Notes under the pieces: generated by a model
The model's database searches: none
Told to the model about the DNA's origin: nothing
What the model saw: the letters and a program-made list of their open reading frames with translations, nothing else
Made by a program: the position numbers and the translations under genes
Part shown: piece by piece, positions 1-8,126 of the stretch
Numbering within the stretch: the first letter of the stretch is position 1
Layout: every line of letters begins with the position of its first letter
Assembly (NCBI GenBank): GCA_910583965.1
Contig: CAJUAE010000003.1
Location: forward strand, 1-64,000
DNA from: an uncultured Lachnospiraceae bacterium
GTDB lineage: Bacteria > Bacillota > Clostridia > Lachnospirales > Lachnospiraceae
DNA: 64,000 nucleotides
Direction: 5' to 3'

Positions 1-27
1 GGCTGGAGGGAGGTTAGGTGTGATAGC

Positions 28-204
28 ATGTCAAATGTAATCGTTAAAGAAAACGAGACTTTGGATAGCGCTTTACGCAGATTTAAGAGAAGTTGCGCTA
101 AAGCCGGTATTCAGCAGGAAATTCGTAAAAGAGAGCATTATGAAAAGCCGAGCGTAAAACGCAAGAAGAAGTCTGAAGCAGCTAGAAAGCGTAAATATAA
201 TTAA
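28..204 (+). CDS. rpsU: 30S ribosomal protein S21
   Basis: Encodes a 58-residue, very basic protein that starts MSNVIVKENETLDSALRRFK and ends in a lysine/arginine-rich tail, the usual size and pattern of bacterial S21. S21 is a small-subunit protein at the platform that helps mRNA and initiation interactions. The ATG at 28 follows a GGAGGGAGG-like purine stretch at about 5-14. A strong hairpin terminator lies 20 bases after the stop, so this is the last gene of its transcript; anything upstream is outside the window. Confidence 0.95.
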   Translation: MSNVIVKENETLDSALRRFKRSCAKAGIQQEIRKREHYEKPSVKRKKKSEAARKRKYN

Positions 205-223
205 TTTTAATTAATTGAATCGA

Positions 224-253
224 GGTCCTTGGCTGTTATGCCAAGGACTTTTG
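224..253 (+). terminator. Rho-independent terminator after rpsU
   Basis: Perfect 9-bp stem GTCCTTGGC/GCCAAGGAC with a 6-base loop, followed by TTTT. Confidence 0.85.
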
Positions 254-274
254 CGTGAATGGGGGGATTGAGAG

Positions 275-901
275 ATGGAACGAATATCTTTGTGGATGAG
301 CAGATTTCAATTTGCGGGGTATGATTTGTATCATTTTGTTGCATGCTTTTTCCTGTTTAGTATTATTGGATGGATGGTAGAGTCGGCATATATGTCGCTT
401 TGTAATAGAAAATTAACTAACAGAGGATTTATGACAGGGCCGTTTTGTCCCATTTATGGTTTTGGAGCGACGCTTGGATATATTTTTCTGCATCCGTTTG
501 CACATAATATTATCGCATTGTACATAGTAGGTGCACTGCTTGCAACATTATTTGAATATTTGGTAGCAAAACTAATGATGAAACTATTCGGTGAAGTTTG
601 GTGGGATTATAATGACAAATTTTGTAACTATAAAGGTGTGATCTGTCTGGAAAGCACATTAGCATGGGGATTGTATGCCGTCATTATTATTTCGTTTTTG
701 TTTGAGAAGGTCATTGGTTTTGTGGACAGATATCCAAGGGCTTGGGTACTGAAGACCATCGCATTGATTCTGACAATGGCAGTGATTGATTTTGGTTATC
801 ATTTTGCTATGTCAGTGAAGATTAAAGAGGAGACAAGAGAAGGTTTGTACGAAAAAAAAGAGGAGATTATTGACTTCTGTCATAGATTGATTGGAAGATA
901 A
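275..901 (+). CDS. CmpB-type putative ABC transporter permease
   Basis: Encodes 208 residues with about five hydrophobic membrane segments. The early stretch FSIIGWMVESAYMS and then NRGFMTGPFCPIYGFG are the hallmark of the family annotated as putative ABC-transporter type IV (CmpB, PF06541), common in Firmicutes. The substrate and true role of this family are not established, and no ATPase or binding-protein partner lies next to it. It is monocistronic: a terminator ends rpsU upstream and another follows its own stop. The start at 275 is preceded by a G-rich stretch (GGGGGGATTGAGAG). Confidence 0.75.
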   Translation: MERISLWMSRFQFAGYDLYHFVACFFLFSIIGWMVESAYMSLCNRKLTNRGFMTGPFCPIYGFGATLGYIFLHPFAHNIIALYIVGALLATLFEYLVAKLMMKLFGEVWWDYNDKFCNYKGVICLESTLAWGLYAVIIISFLFEKVIGFVDRYPRAWVLKTIALILTMAVIDFGYHFAMSVKIKEETREGLYEKKEEIIDFCHRLIGR

Positions 902-925
902 TATTCATAAATGATTTTAAAATTG

Positions 926-957
926 GAAGAATATCGCATTGCGGTATTCTTTCTTTG
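926..957 (+). terminator. Probable terminator after the CmpB-like gene
   Basis: AGAATATC pairs with GGTATTCT (one G-T pair) around a short loop, followed by TTCTTTG. It runs straight into a GTGCACA motif at 957-963 that also follows other terminators in this window. Confidence 0.65.
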
Positions 958-1011
958 TGCACAGACGCGTGTAAAGGAAAGAAGCCACTAAAGTAATACA
1001 CGGAGGATGCA

Positions 1012-1131
1012 ATGAGTAAGAGAAGTAAATTTCTTTACTTGATTACACGCAGATACAGAAAGAATATCTACTTGATTGCACAGTCATATAAACTGTTATT
1101 TTTGCATAGATTTCATATAAGTAAAGTATGA
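1012..1131 (+). CDS. Small basic ORF of 39 residues
   Basis: This short reading frame begins MSKRSKFLYLITRRYRKN and ends HRFHISKV. It has a strong ribosome binding site (CGGAGG, five bases before the ATG) and its TGA at 1129-1131 overlaps the GAGGA ribosome binding site of the following dac gene, so translation of the two could be coupled. The peptide is strongly basic with many aromatic residues. I do not recognise a family. It could be a leader peptide or a small membrane-associated protein; coding status rests only on the ribosome binding site and spacing. Confidence 0.4.
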   Translation: MSKRSKFLYLITRRYRKNIYLIAQSYKLLFLHRFHISKV

Positions 1132-1141
1132 GGACTGCTTT

Positions 1142-2341
1142 ATGAAATGGATTCGAGAAAAAATATATAGAATGATGGCGACAGTAATGTTTCTTGTTTT
1201 GCTGAGTCAGAGTATTGTTTTTGCGGAGGAGGCGCAAAATAGTGCTGTGAACACAACGGCTGTCAGCCTGACTTCGCCGTCTGCAATATTGATGGAGGCA
1301 TCTACAGGAACTGTGTTATTTGAAAAAAATCCAGATGAAGTGCGAAGTCCGGCGAGTATCACAAAGATTATGACACTGCTTCTGACATTTGAAGCGCTAG
1401 AAAAGGGAAGGATTAAGTTAGAAGATGAAGTGACTACAAGCGCTTATGCAAAATCTATGGGCGGTTCACAAGTATTTCTTGACGAAGGAGAGATACAAAC
1501 AGTTGATACACTAATCAAGTGTATCACTGTGGCGAGTGGCAATGATGCGTCAGTGGCAATGGCAGAGTATGTTGCAGGAAGTGAGACAGAATTTGTTAGT
1601 ATGATGAATGAAAAAGCAACTCAGCTTGGTATGACAAACACTCATTTTCTTGACTGCTGTGGTTTAAGTTCTGACAGTGCGCACCATACAACGGCAAGGG
1701 ATGTCGCAATTATGTCCAGAGAACTGATTACAAAATATCCGCAGATTTATAATTATACGAAAATATGGATGGAGGATATCGTACATGTGACCAGACAGGG
1801 CAGCAAACCTTTTACACTGTCAAGTACTAACAAATTGCTAAAACAGTATCAGTGGACGACAGGATTAAAGACGGGGTCTACCAATGCAGCCAAATACTGT
1901 TTTAGTGCAACGGCGCAAAAGGACGGGATTGATTTGATAGCGGTCATTATGGGGGCACCAGATTTTAAAGTGCGTTTTTCGGAAGCGCAGAGTCTGCTGG
2001 AATACGGATTTGCATTGACGCGGTTATATGTGGATGAAAATAAAGAGATGTTGGGAGATATTCCAGTTACAGGCGGAAAGGCAGATCAACTTGCGGTTCA
2101 ACCTAAAGGAGTATTTCGATATCTTGATGTCACAGGTGCAGATTTTAGCCAGATTGACAAAAAGTATCATTACCTCGAACTTGTTACTGCGCCTGTAGAT
2201 AAAGGTGCAGAAGTTGGATATATCAGTTATAATCTTGGAGAAAAAGAGCTTGGCAGAATGCCAATTATTGCAGCAGAATCAGTACAAAAGGCATACTTTA
2301 TTGATTATTTGAAAAAGATACTACTAAAATATTTGATATAG
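1142..2341 (+). CDS. D-alanyl-D-alanine carboxypeptidase (DacF-like PBP)
   Basis: 399 residues. An N-terminal signal segment (about residues 10-29) is followed by a class A low-molecular-weight penicillin-binding domain. The three active-site motifs are visible: S72-I-T-K75, S132-G-N134 and K243-T-G245. The enzyme trims the terminal D-Ala from peptidoglycan stem peptides outside the membrane. A C-terminal PBP5-type beta domain and a terminal hydrophobic helix (YFIDYLKKILLKYLI) probably anchor it. The start has a GAGGA site seven bases upstream. It sits before a metallophosphoesterase and scpA/scpB, a common clostridial order in which DacF works on cell or spore wall; a second paralogue lies at 5300. 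Confidence 0.9.
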   Translation: MKWIREKIYRMMATVMFLVLLSQSIVFAEEAQNSAVNTTAVSLTSPSAILMEASTGTVLFEKNPDEVRSPASITKIMTLLLTFEALEKGRIKLEDEVTTSAYAKSMGGSQVFLDEGEIQTVDTLIKCITVASGNDASVAMAEYVAGSETEFVSMMNEKATQLGMTNTHFLDCCGLSSDSAHHTTARDVAIMSRELITKYPQIYNYTKIWMEDIVHVTRQGSKPFTLSSTNKLLKQYQWTTGLKTGSTNAAKYCFSATAQKDGIDLIAVIMGAPDFKVRFSEAQSLLEYGFALTRLYVDENKEMLGDIPVTGGKADQLAVQPKGVFRYLDVTGADFSQIDKKYHYLELVTAPVDKGAEVGYISYNLGEKELGRMPIIAAESVQKAYFIDYLKKILLKYLI

Positions 2342-2365
2342 TGATGGAACAGGAGAAAAAATAGA

Positions 2366-3232
2366 ATGCAAAATATATTTTGGGCGGTCATTCTGATAGT
2401 CCTGCTGTTGGCAGTGGCGCTTCTTGCGGTTGGAATTATAGACGGAAATCGTTTTGTGACAGTGAAGGAGGAACTAAAATTGCCGAATTTGTCACAAGAG
2501 TGTCGGTTTGTGTTGATATCTGATTTGCACAACAAAGTCTACGGGCATAAAAATGACAGAGTGATTGCGTCCATTCAGAAGATAAAGCCAGATTTTATTG
2601 TGCTGGCTGGCGACCTAATTACTTCAAAGGTGCGCGAGGATATGACACCGGGAATTGAGCTGGTGAAAACGCTTAGCCAGAAGTATCCAATATACTATGG
2701 GCTTGGAAATCACGAGTCCAGAATGAAAGATAATCCAGAGGAGTTTGGCGGGAAATATAAGCGATTGATAGAGGCGATATCCAACAAAAATGTAATTTTG
2801 TTGGATAATAAGGCGATTGATATATCAAAATACAATATTCGGATAACTGGGTTAAGCCTTGATTTAGATTACTTTGTGCATTTTCGGATAAAAAAGATGC
2901 AAGACAGTTATCTTCAGAAAACATTACCCACACAAAATTCTAGTAGGTGCAATATACTGATTGCACACAATCCAGACTATTTTGAAGAATATGCACAATG
3001 GGGAGCAGATTTGGTACTTTCCGGTCATGTGCATGGTGGTATTATGCGTCTGCCATTACTAGGAGGTGTCATTGCACCTTCGTATAGATTGTTTCCAAAG
3101 TATGATGGTGGTATATTTCGTCATGGGAAATCATGGATGCTTTTGGGAAGGGGGTTGGGATCGCACACATTACCATTTCGGTTCTTTAATCCAGCAGAGT
3201 TACATGAAGTTATTTTAAAACCAATCGAATAA
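2366..3232 (+). CDS. Membrane-anchored metallophosphoesterase (YkuE-like)
   Basis: 288 residues. An N-terminal hydrophobic segment (about residues 5-25) is followed by a calcineurin-like phosphoesterase fold. Metal-binding motifs appear in order: SDLH, AGDLI, GNHES, an AHNPD segment and SGHVHGG. These coordinate a two-metal centre that hydrolyses phosphate esters. The anchor plus extracytoplasmic domain resembles the YkuE/YaeI group, proposed to act on lipid-linked or envelope substrates; the exact substrate is not deducible. The AGGAG site precedes the ATG, 24 bases after the dac stop, so the two are probably co-transcribed. Confidence 0.8.
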   Translation: MQNIFWAVILIVLLLAVALLAVGIIDGNRFVTVKEELKLPNLSQECRFVLISDLHNKVYGHKNDRVIASIQKIKPDFIVLAGDLITSKVREDMTPGIELVKTLSQKYPIYYGLGNHESRMKDNPEEFGGKYKRLIEAISNKNVILLDNKAIDISKYNIRITGLSLDLDYFVHFRIKKMQDSYLQKTLPTQNSSRCNILIAHNPDYFEEYAQWGADLVLSGHVHGGIMRLPLLGGVIAPSYRLFPKYDGGIFRHGKSWMLLGRGLGSHTLPFRFFNPAELHEVILKPIE

Positions 3233-3252
3233 CAGTTCGCATTGCATTTTAT

Positions 3253-3315
3253 CCCGATTCTATGTAAAATAAAAAGATATATATCTTAAATTTTACGAGA
3301 GTCGGGGGTTTTTAT
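3253..3315 (+). promoter_or_regulatory. Hairpin with T-run touching the scpA start
   Basis: Two nested stems, CCCGATTCT/AGAGTCGGG (one G-T pair) and GTAAAAT/ATTTTAC, are followed by GGTTTTTAT and then at once the scpA ATG. It has the form of an intrinsic terminator, but the only Shine-Dalgarno-like bases for scpA (the GGGGG at 3304-3308) lie at its 3' edge. It may end the upstream transcript, attenuate scpA, or mask its ribosome binding site. Confidence 0.6.
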
Positions 3316-4065
3316 ATGGGATTGTCTGTCAGGCTGGAGGTATTTGAGGGGCCGTTGGACTTATTGCTTTATTTAATTGAAAAAAATAAGCTCGATATCT
3401 ATGATATACCAATTGTGGTCATAACAGAACAATATTTAGCGTATATCAAAAACATGCAGACAGAAGATATGAATATAATGAGTGAATTTCTTGTGATGGC
3501 GGCAACTTTACTTGACATTAAGTGTAGAATGCTTCTTCCAAAAGAGGTTAACGAGGAGGGAGAGGAGGAAGACCCAAGAGTAGAGCTTGTGCAGAAGTTA
3601 TTGGAATATAAAATGTACAAATTTATAGCGTTGGAATTGCAGGACAAGCAGGTGGATGCAGCCAAGACTTGGTATAGAAAACCACTACTGCCAAAGGAAG
3701 TTGCTACATATCAATATCCAATCAATTATGAAGAACTTGCAGGAGATGTTGACCTTGTAAAGCTGCATGAAATTTTTAATGCTGTCATGCGACGGCAGAA
3801 AGAGAAAATCGATCCAGTCAGAAGTCAATTTGGCAGAATTGAAAAAGATGAGATTAACTTGGAGGAAAAACAGGGGTTTATAGAAACCTATGTAAAAAAT
3901 CACAGGCGATTTAGTTTTCGGAATCTATTGGAGAAACAGGGCAGCAGAATGGAAGTGATTGTTACCTTTATGGCAATTCTTGAGATGATGAAGCAAGGGA
4001 CGATTTCAATAGAACAGGAAGACACCTTTGCGGACATTGTTATTACATCGCGTCTAGCAGCATAA
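3316..4065 (+). CDS. scpA: Segregation and condensation protein A (kleisin)
   Basis: 249 residues. The N-terminus (VRLEVFEGPLDLLLYLIEK) and the following DIYDIPI segment are diagnostic of ScpA, the kleisin that bridges the SMC heads with ScpB in bacterial condensin. The C-terminal winged-helix end (VTFMAILEMMKQGTISIEQ) is present, so the gene is full length. The start lies just after a hairpin with a T-run. scpB follows after 13 bases. Confidence 0.95.
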   Translation: MGLSVRLEVFEGPLDLLLYLIEKNKLDIYDIPIVVITEQYLAYIKNMQTEDMNIMSEFLVMAATLLDIKCRMLLPKEVNEEGEEEDPRVELVQKLLEYKMYKFIALELQDKQVDAAKTWYRKPLLPKEVATYQYPINYEELAGDVDLVKLHEIFNAVMRRQKEKIDPVRSQFGRIEKDEINLEEKQGFIETYVKNHRRFSFRNLLEKQGSRMEVIVTFMAILEMMKQGTISIEQEDTFADIVITSRLAA

Positions 4066-4078
4066 GGGGGAGATTTCC

Positions 4079-4660
4079 ATGAGTGAGAAAAAAATGATGT
4101 CGGTGATTGAGGCTGTGCTTTTTGCCATGGGAGAATCTGTAGAATTATCCAAACTGAACCATGTTTTAGAGATACCTACAGAGCAAATTCGTGCGTTGAT
4201 TGCGAAGATGAATGACAATTATACAAAGGAAGACAGAGGCATTCATATTGTGGAACTTGAGGATGCAGTACAACTTTGCACAAAACCGGGACTGTATGAG
4301 TATCTCATTAAGGTGGCAAAAGCGCCGCGCAAATGTGTCTTGTCGGATACGCTGTTGGAGACACTTTCGATTATTGCATACAAACAGCCAGTGACAAGAC
4401 TTGAGGTGGAGAGAATACGAGGAGTTAGCAGTGAACATGCGATAAATAAATTATTAGAATTTAATCTGATACAAGAACTTGGGCGACTTGATGCGCCAGG
4501 GCGGCCCTTGCTTTTTGGGACAACAGAGGAATTTCTAAGAACATTTGGCGTGAAATCAATAGGAGACCTTCCTGTGATAAAGCCAGAGCAGATGGAGGAT
4601 TTCAGAAAACAGGCAGAGGAGGAAGCGGCGTCAGAACCAAAACTAAAGGTGGAAGTATAA
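4079..4660 (+). CDS. scpB: Segregation and condensation protein B
   Basis: 193 residues with the tandem winged-helix pattern of ScpB: AVLFAMGESVELSKL at the start and LETLSIIAYKQPVTRLEVE in the second half. It dimerises and binds the middle of ScpA in the SMC-ScpAB condensin. The ATG at 4079 is preceded by AAGGGGGAG. The acidic C-terminal tail (QAEEEAASEPKLKVEV) is variable in the family. Confidence 0.95.
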   Translation: MSEKKMMSVIEAVLFAMGESVELSKLNHVLEIPTEQIRALIAKMNDNYTKEDRGIHIVELEDAVQLCTKPGLYEYLIKVAKAPRKCVLSDTLLETLSIIAYKQPVTRLEVERIRGVSSEHAINKLLEFNLIQELGRLDAPGRPLLFGTTEEFLRTFGVKSIGDLPVIKPEQMEDFRKQAEEEAASEPKLKVEV

Positions 4661-4690
4661 GCATGAAAAAGGAGATAGGGGTGGAGAATT

Positions 4691-5041
4691 ATGTTGCGAG
4701 AAAAGTCCTTGTGGGAAATGCTTGAAAAAAGGGAGGTCAATGTAAAGAGAGCGCTTTTGATTATGAAAGGAGATGAGGAGGCTTACAAACGATTTCTGAT
4801 AGAGTTTTTTGAGGACCCAGATTTTGCGAGGTTGGGGGAAGCGATTGGAGCGAAAGAGGCAAAAAATGCCTTTACATATGCGCATGGATTGAAAGGAATG
4901 GCTGCTAATCTTGGGCTTGACAGAATTTATGAAAAACTAGATATGTTGGTGGAATTATTGCGTTCTGACAAGTTAGAAGGCGCACAGGAAATCTACGATG
5001 CTGTCATAAAAGAGAGCAACGAGATTATACGATTATTTTAG
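4691..5041 (+). CDS. Stand-alone HPt-domain protein
   Basis: 116 residues, almost entirely helical. The stretch TYAHGLKGMAANLGL matches the phosphorylation loop of histidine phosphotransfer (HPt) domains, with H65 as the likely phospho-acceptor. Such proteins relay phosphate between a hybrid histidine kinase and a response regulator. No kinase or regulator lies nearby, so partners are unknown. The start has a GGTGGAG site four bases upstream, and a strong terminator follows. It is 30 bases after scpB and probably part of that transcript. Confidence 0.75.
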   Translation: MLREKSLWEMLEKREVNVKRALLIMKGDEEAYKRFLIEFFEDPDFARLGEAIGAKEAKNAFTYAHGLKGMAANLGLDRIYEKLDMLVELLRSDKLEGAQEIYDAVIKESNEIIRLF

Positions 5042-5080
5042 TAGTCTATAAATTAATGTGTAAAACTATGCTATAAATTT

Positions 5081-5127
5081 GTGGCAAAATCCTCATAGCT
5101 TATTATGGGGTTCCTTGCCACTTTTTT
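5081..5127 (+). terminator. Rho-independent terminator
   Basis: Outer stem GTGGCAA/TTGCCAC, inner pairing CCTCAT/ATGGGG, then six T residues. Confidence 0.85.
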
Positions 5128-5299
5128 AGATCGATTTTAACATAGATTTACTCCGCTGAAAAAAGTGAAGTCATCATATGTTTCTTGAAAAACAAGACAA
5201 CAATATTAAAAATATGGGAAGTCGGCGTTATAAGGGATAATTTGGAGAGGTTGGCACATATATTTTTATGGAACCTTTTATAAAAGGAAATATAATGAT

Positions 5300-6643
5300 A
5301 TGAGATGTGAACGAAAACATAAAAAGTCCATTTTCCTCTCTCTTGTTTTAATAGTAACAATACTCTTGCAGCCTATGATTTATGTAAAAGCAGACGAGAT
5401 AACACTTCGATTATATGCAAAGGCAGCCGTTTTGATGGATGCGGATTCTGGGCGAGTATTGTATGAGCGCTGTGGTGATGAACAGCTTGCCATGGCAAGT
5501 ACTACCAAGATTATGACGTTGATTGTCACATTAGAAAATGCCAATCTGGAGGATACGGTGACAGTATCTTCCTATGCAGCATCTATGCCACCAGTGCATC
5601 TAGGTATAAGAAATGGGGAGCAATACCGACTCAAAGATTTGCTACTTTCCTTAATGTTGGAGTCCCATAATGATTCTGCGGTGGCAATTGCAGAACATGT
5701 GGGGGGCAGTGTGGAGCAATTTGCGGCACTTATGAACCAGAAGGCGCAGGAAATTGGTTGCAAAAATACTTATTATATTACACCAAATGGACTTGATGCT
5801 GTGCAGGGAGATAAATTTCACTCGACGACAGCAAGGGATTTGGCACTTGTCATGTCCTACTGTATTACGAAGTCTCCACAGAAAGAAACATTTTTAGAGA
5901 TTACACGGACACCAAACCATACATTTACAGATTTGTCAGGTGGCAGAAGCTTTTCTTGTGTCAATCACAATGCATTTCTGAGCATGATGCCAGGGGCATT
6001 ATCAGGAAAAACAGGATTTACAGCAAAGGCTGGATATTGTTATGTGGGTGCGCTAAGGCGAGAAGGAAAGACATTTGTCGTGGCGCTTTTGGCGTGCGGT
6101 TGGCCCAATCATAAGAGTTATAAGTGGAGTGATACTAGAATGCTTATGGAATACGGACTTGAGCATTATAATTATCGTAGTTTTGATGAGGTGGAGCTTC
6201 CCACAGAGGCGATGGAAGATATTGTTGTGAGTAACGGACAGGGGAGTCGCATCGACGAGAAGATATGCCTTCCAGTTGAGATTGCGCCAGAGGATTCGGG
6301 AACAGAAGGATTACTTATGCGGGAGGATGAGAAGGTGACAATTACCTTGCAGAAGGTAAAGGGACTGACAGCACCTGTCATGAAGGGACAGCAAATAGGC
6401 TATATTAGTTATAACGTTGGCAATGAAGAATGGAAACGCATTAATTTGGTTACGACAGGGGAGATTGATGCAATTGATATGAAATGGTGCTTGCGCCAAG
6501 TATTTGGAAAATGGATGATTCAAGATAAAGATAAGGGAAAGGAAAAAGATGTGGAAAAAACAAAAAATTTACTAGGCGATTATAATAATATATGTTATAC
6601 TAAAATAGACGCAATTTCAGTTGCGAAAAAAGTTATTTTTTGA
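5300..6643 (+). CDS. D-alanyl-D-alanine carboxypeptidase
   Basis: 447 residues. A signal segment covers about residues 10-31. The penicillin-binding catalytic motifs are S67-T-T-K70, S122-H-N124 and K237-T-G239, so it is probably active in removing terminal D-Ala from peptidoglycan. A PBP5-type C-terminal domain follows, but the extreme C-terminus is a lysine-rich tail and not a clear amphipathic anchor. It has its own upstream region of about 170 bases after a terminator. AAAGGA lies ten bases before the ATG. It is a paralogue of the gene at 1142, and the pair flank scpAB. Confidence 0.9.
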   Translation: MRCERKHKKSIFLSLVLIVTILLQPMIYVKADEITLRLYAKAAVLMDADSGRVLYERCGDEQLAMASTTKIMTLIVTLENANLEDTVTVSSYAASMPPVHLGIRNGEQYRLKDLLLSLMLESHNDSAVAIAEHVGGSVEQFAALMNQKAQEIGCKNTYYITPNGLDAVQGDKFHSTTARDLALVMSYCITKSPQKETFLEITRTPNHTFTDLSGGRSFSCVNHNAFLSMMPGALSGKTGFTAKAGYCYVGALRREGKTFVVALLACGWPNHKSYKWSDTRMLMEYGLEHYNYRSFDEVELPTEAMEDIVVSNGQGSRIDEKICLPVEIAPEDSGTEGLLMREDEKVTITLQKVKGLTAPVMKGQQIGYISYNVGNEEWKRINLVTTGEIDAIDMKWCLRQVFGKWMIQDKDKGKEKDVEKTKNLLGDYNNICYTKIDAISVAKKVIF

Positions 6644-6674
6644 AAATTAAAAATATAAAAATGGAGGTCACAAA

Positions 6675-8108
6675 ATGAGTACTACTTCAAGTTTGGCAAG
6701 TAAAAGAATCGAATCTTTGCTTGATGAAAACAGTTTCGTTGAAATAGGTGCCCTTGTTATGGCAAGATCCACAGATTTCAATCTGAAACAGACTGAGACT
6801 CCCTCGGACGGTGTTGTTACCGGATATGGGGTGATCAATGACAATCTTGTGTATGTGTACAGCCAAGACGTATCTGTGCTGAATGGATCTGTCGGCGAAA
6901 TGCATGCCAAAAAAATCACGAACCTCTACAACCTTGCGATGAAGACAGGAGCACCTGTGATTGGTCTGATTGACTCGGCAGGACTTCGGCTTCAAGAGGC
7001 GACGGATGCACTCAATGCTTTTGGTGAGATTTATCTCAAACAGACACTTGCATCGGGCGTGATTCCTCAGATCACAGCAATATTTGGCAGTTGCGGAGGC
7101 GGTCTTGCATTGATTCCAACGCTAACAGACTTTACTTTTATGGAGAAGTCAAAAGCAAAATTGTTTGTAAATTCCCCTAATGCACTTGATGGAAATAATA
7201 TTTCTAAGTGCGATTCATCTACAGCAGATTTCCAGAGTAAGGAAAGTGGTATTGTGGATGTTGTGGCGGATGAGGATACAATTTTTGCAAAGATTAGACA
7301 ACTGGTATCCATGCTTCCAGGCAACAATGAAGATGATGCTTCCTACGAAGATTGTACAGATGATCTGAATAGGGTTTGTGATGATCTTGAGAACTGTGTG
7401 GGAGACACTGCGATTGCGCTTTCTACAATTGCGGATAACCGTGTGTTCTTTGAACTTAAGGAAGACTATGCAAAAGACATGGTGACTGGTTTTATCAAAT
7501 TAAATGGTATGACAGTTGGGTGCGTTGCAAATCGTACAGAGGTTTACAGTGCAGAAGGTGAGGTTACAGATAAGTACGATGCTGTTTTGTCAGCAAACGG
7601 ATGTGAGAAAGCAGCAGATTTTATTAATTTTTGTGATGCGTTTGATATTCCTGTATTATCACTCACTAATGTTAAGGGTTATGAGGCAACAATGTGTGGT
7701 GAGAAACGTATTGCAAAGGCAGTGGCGAAGCTTACATACGCGTTCGCAAATGCCACAGTTCCAAAGGTAAATGTTGTGATTGGAAAGGCATATGGAAGCG
7801 CATATGTTGCGATGAATTCAAAGGCGATTGGTGCAGATGTCACAATCGCATGGCCGAGTGCAGAGATTGGCTCTATGGATGCAAATCTTGCGGCGAAGAT
7901 TATGTATGAAGGACAAGGCGCAGAAGTTATCAAGGAGAAAGCAGCGGAGTATGCAGCATTACAGACCAGTGCTGCTGGCGCGGCAAAAAGAGGATATGTA
8001 GATCAGATCATTGAGGCAGCAGACACGAGAAAATATGTGATTGGTGCCTTTGAGATGCTATTTACAAAGAGAGAGGATCGTCCCTCTAAAAAACATGGAA
8101 CGATCTAG
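6675..8108 (+). CDS. Biotin-dependent carboxyltransferase, 12S/MmdA-like subunit
   Basis: 477 residues with the two-lobed crotonase fold of acyl-CoA carboxyltransferases. The N-lobe has VTGYGVINDNLVYVYSQD and a glycine-rich GSCGGGLAL oxyanion segment; the C-lobe has VIGKAYGSAYVAMNSK and an AWPSAEIGSM stretch as in MmdA, PccB and GcdA. It should move a carboxyl group between an acyl-CoA (such as methylmalonyl- or malonyl-CoA) and carboxybiotin. It is the first gene of an operon with OadG, biotin carrier, OadB and a 5S-type carboxyltransferase. The start has GGAGG seven bases upstream. The acyl-CoA specificity cannot be read from sequence alone. Confidence 0.85.
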   Translation: MSTTSSLASKRIESLLDENSFVEIGALVMARSTDFNLKQTETPSDGVVTGYGVINDNLVYVYSQDVSVLNGSVGEMHAKKITNLYNLAMKTGAPVIGLIDSAGLRLQEATDALNAFGEIYLKQTLASGVIPQITAIFGSCGGGLALIPTLTDFTFMEKSKAKLFVNSPNALDGNNISKCDSSTADFQSKESGIVDVVADEDTIFAKIRQLVSMLPGNNEDDASYEDCTDDLNRVCDDLENCVGDTAIALSTIADNRVFFELKEDYAKDMVTGFIKLNGMTVGCVANRTEVYSAEGEVTDKYDAVLSANGCEKAADFINFCDAFDIPVLSLTNVKGYEATMCGEKRIAKAVAKLTYAFANATVPKVNVVIGKAYGSAYVAMNSKAIGADVTIAWPSAEIGSMDANLAAKIMYEGQGAEVIKEKAAEYAALQTSAAGAAKRGYVDQIIEAADTRKYVIGAFEMLFTKREDRPSKKHGTI

Positions 8109-8126
8109 GAAAGGGTGAACGTTAAT

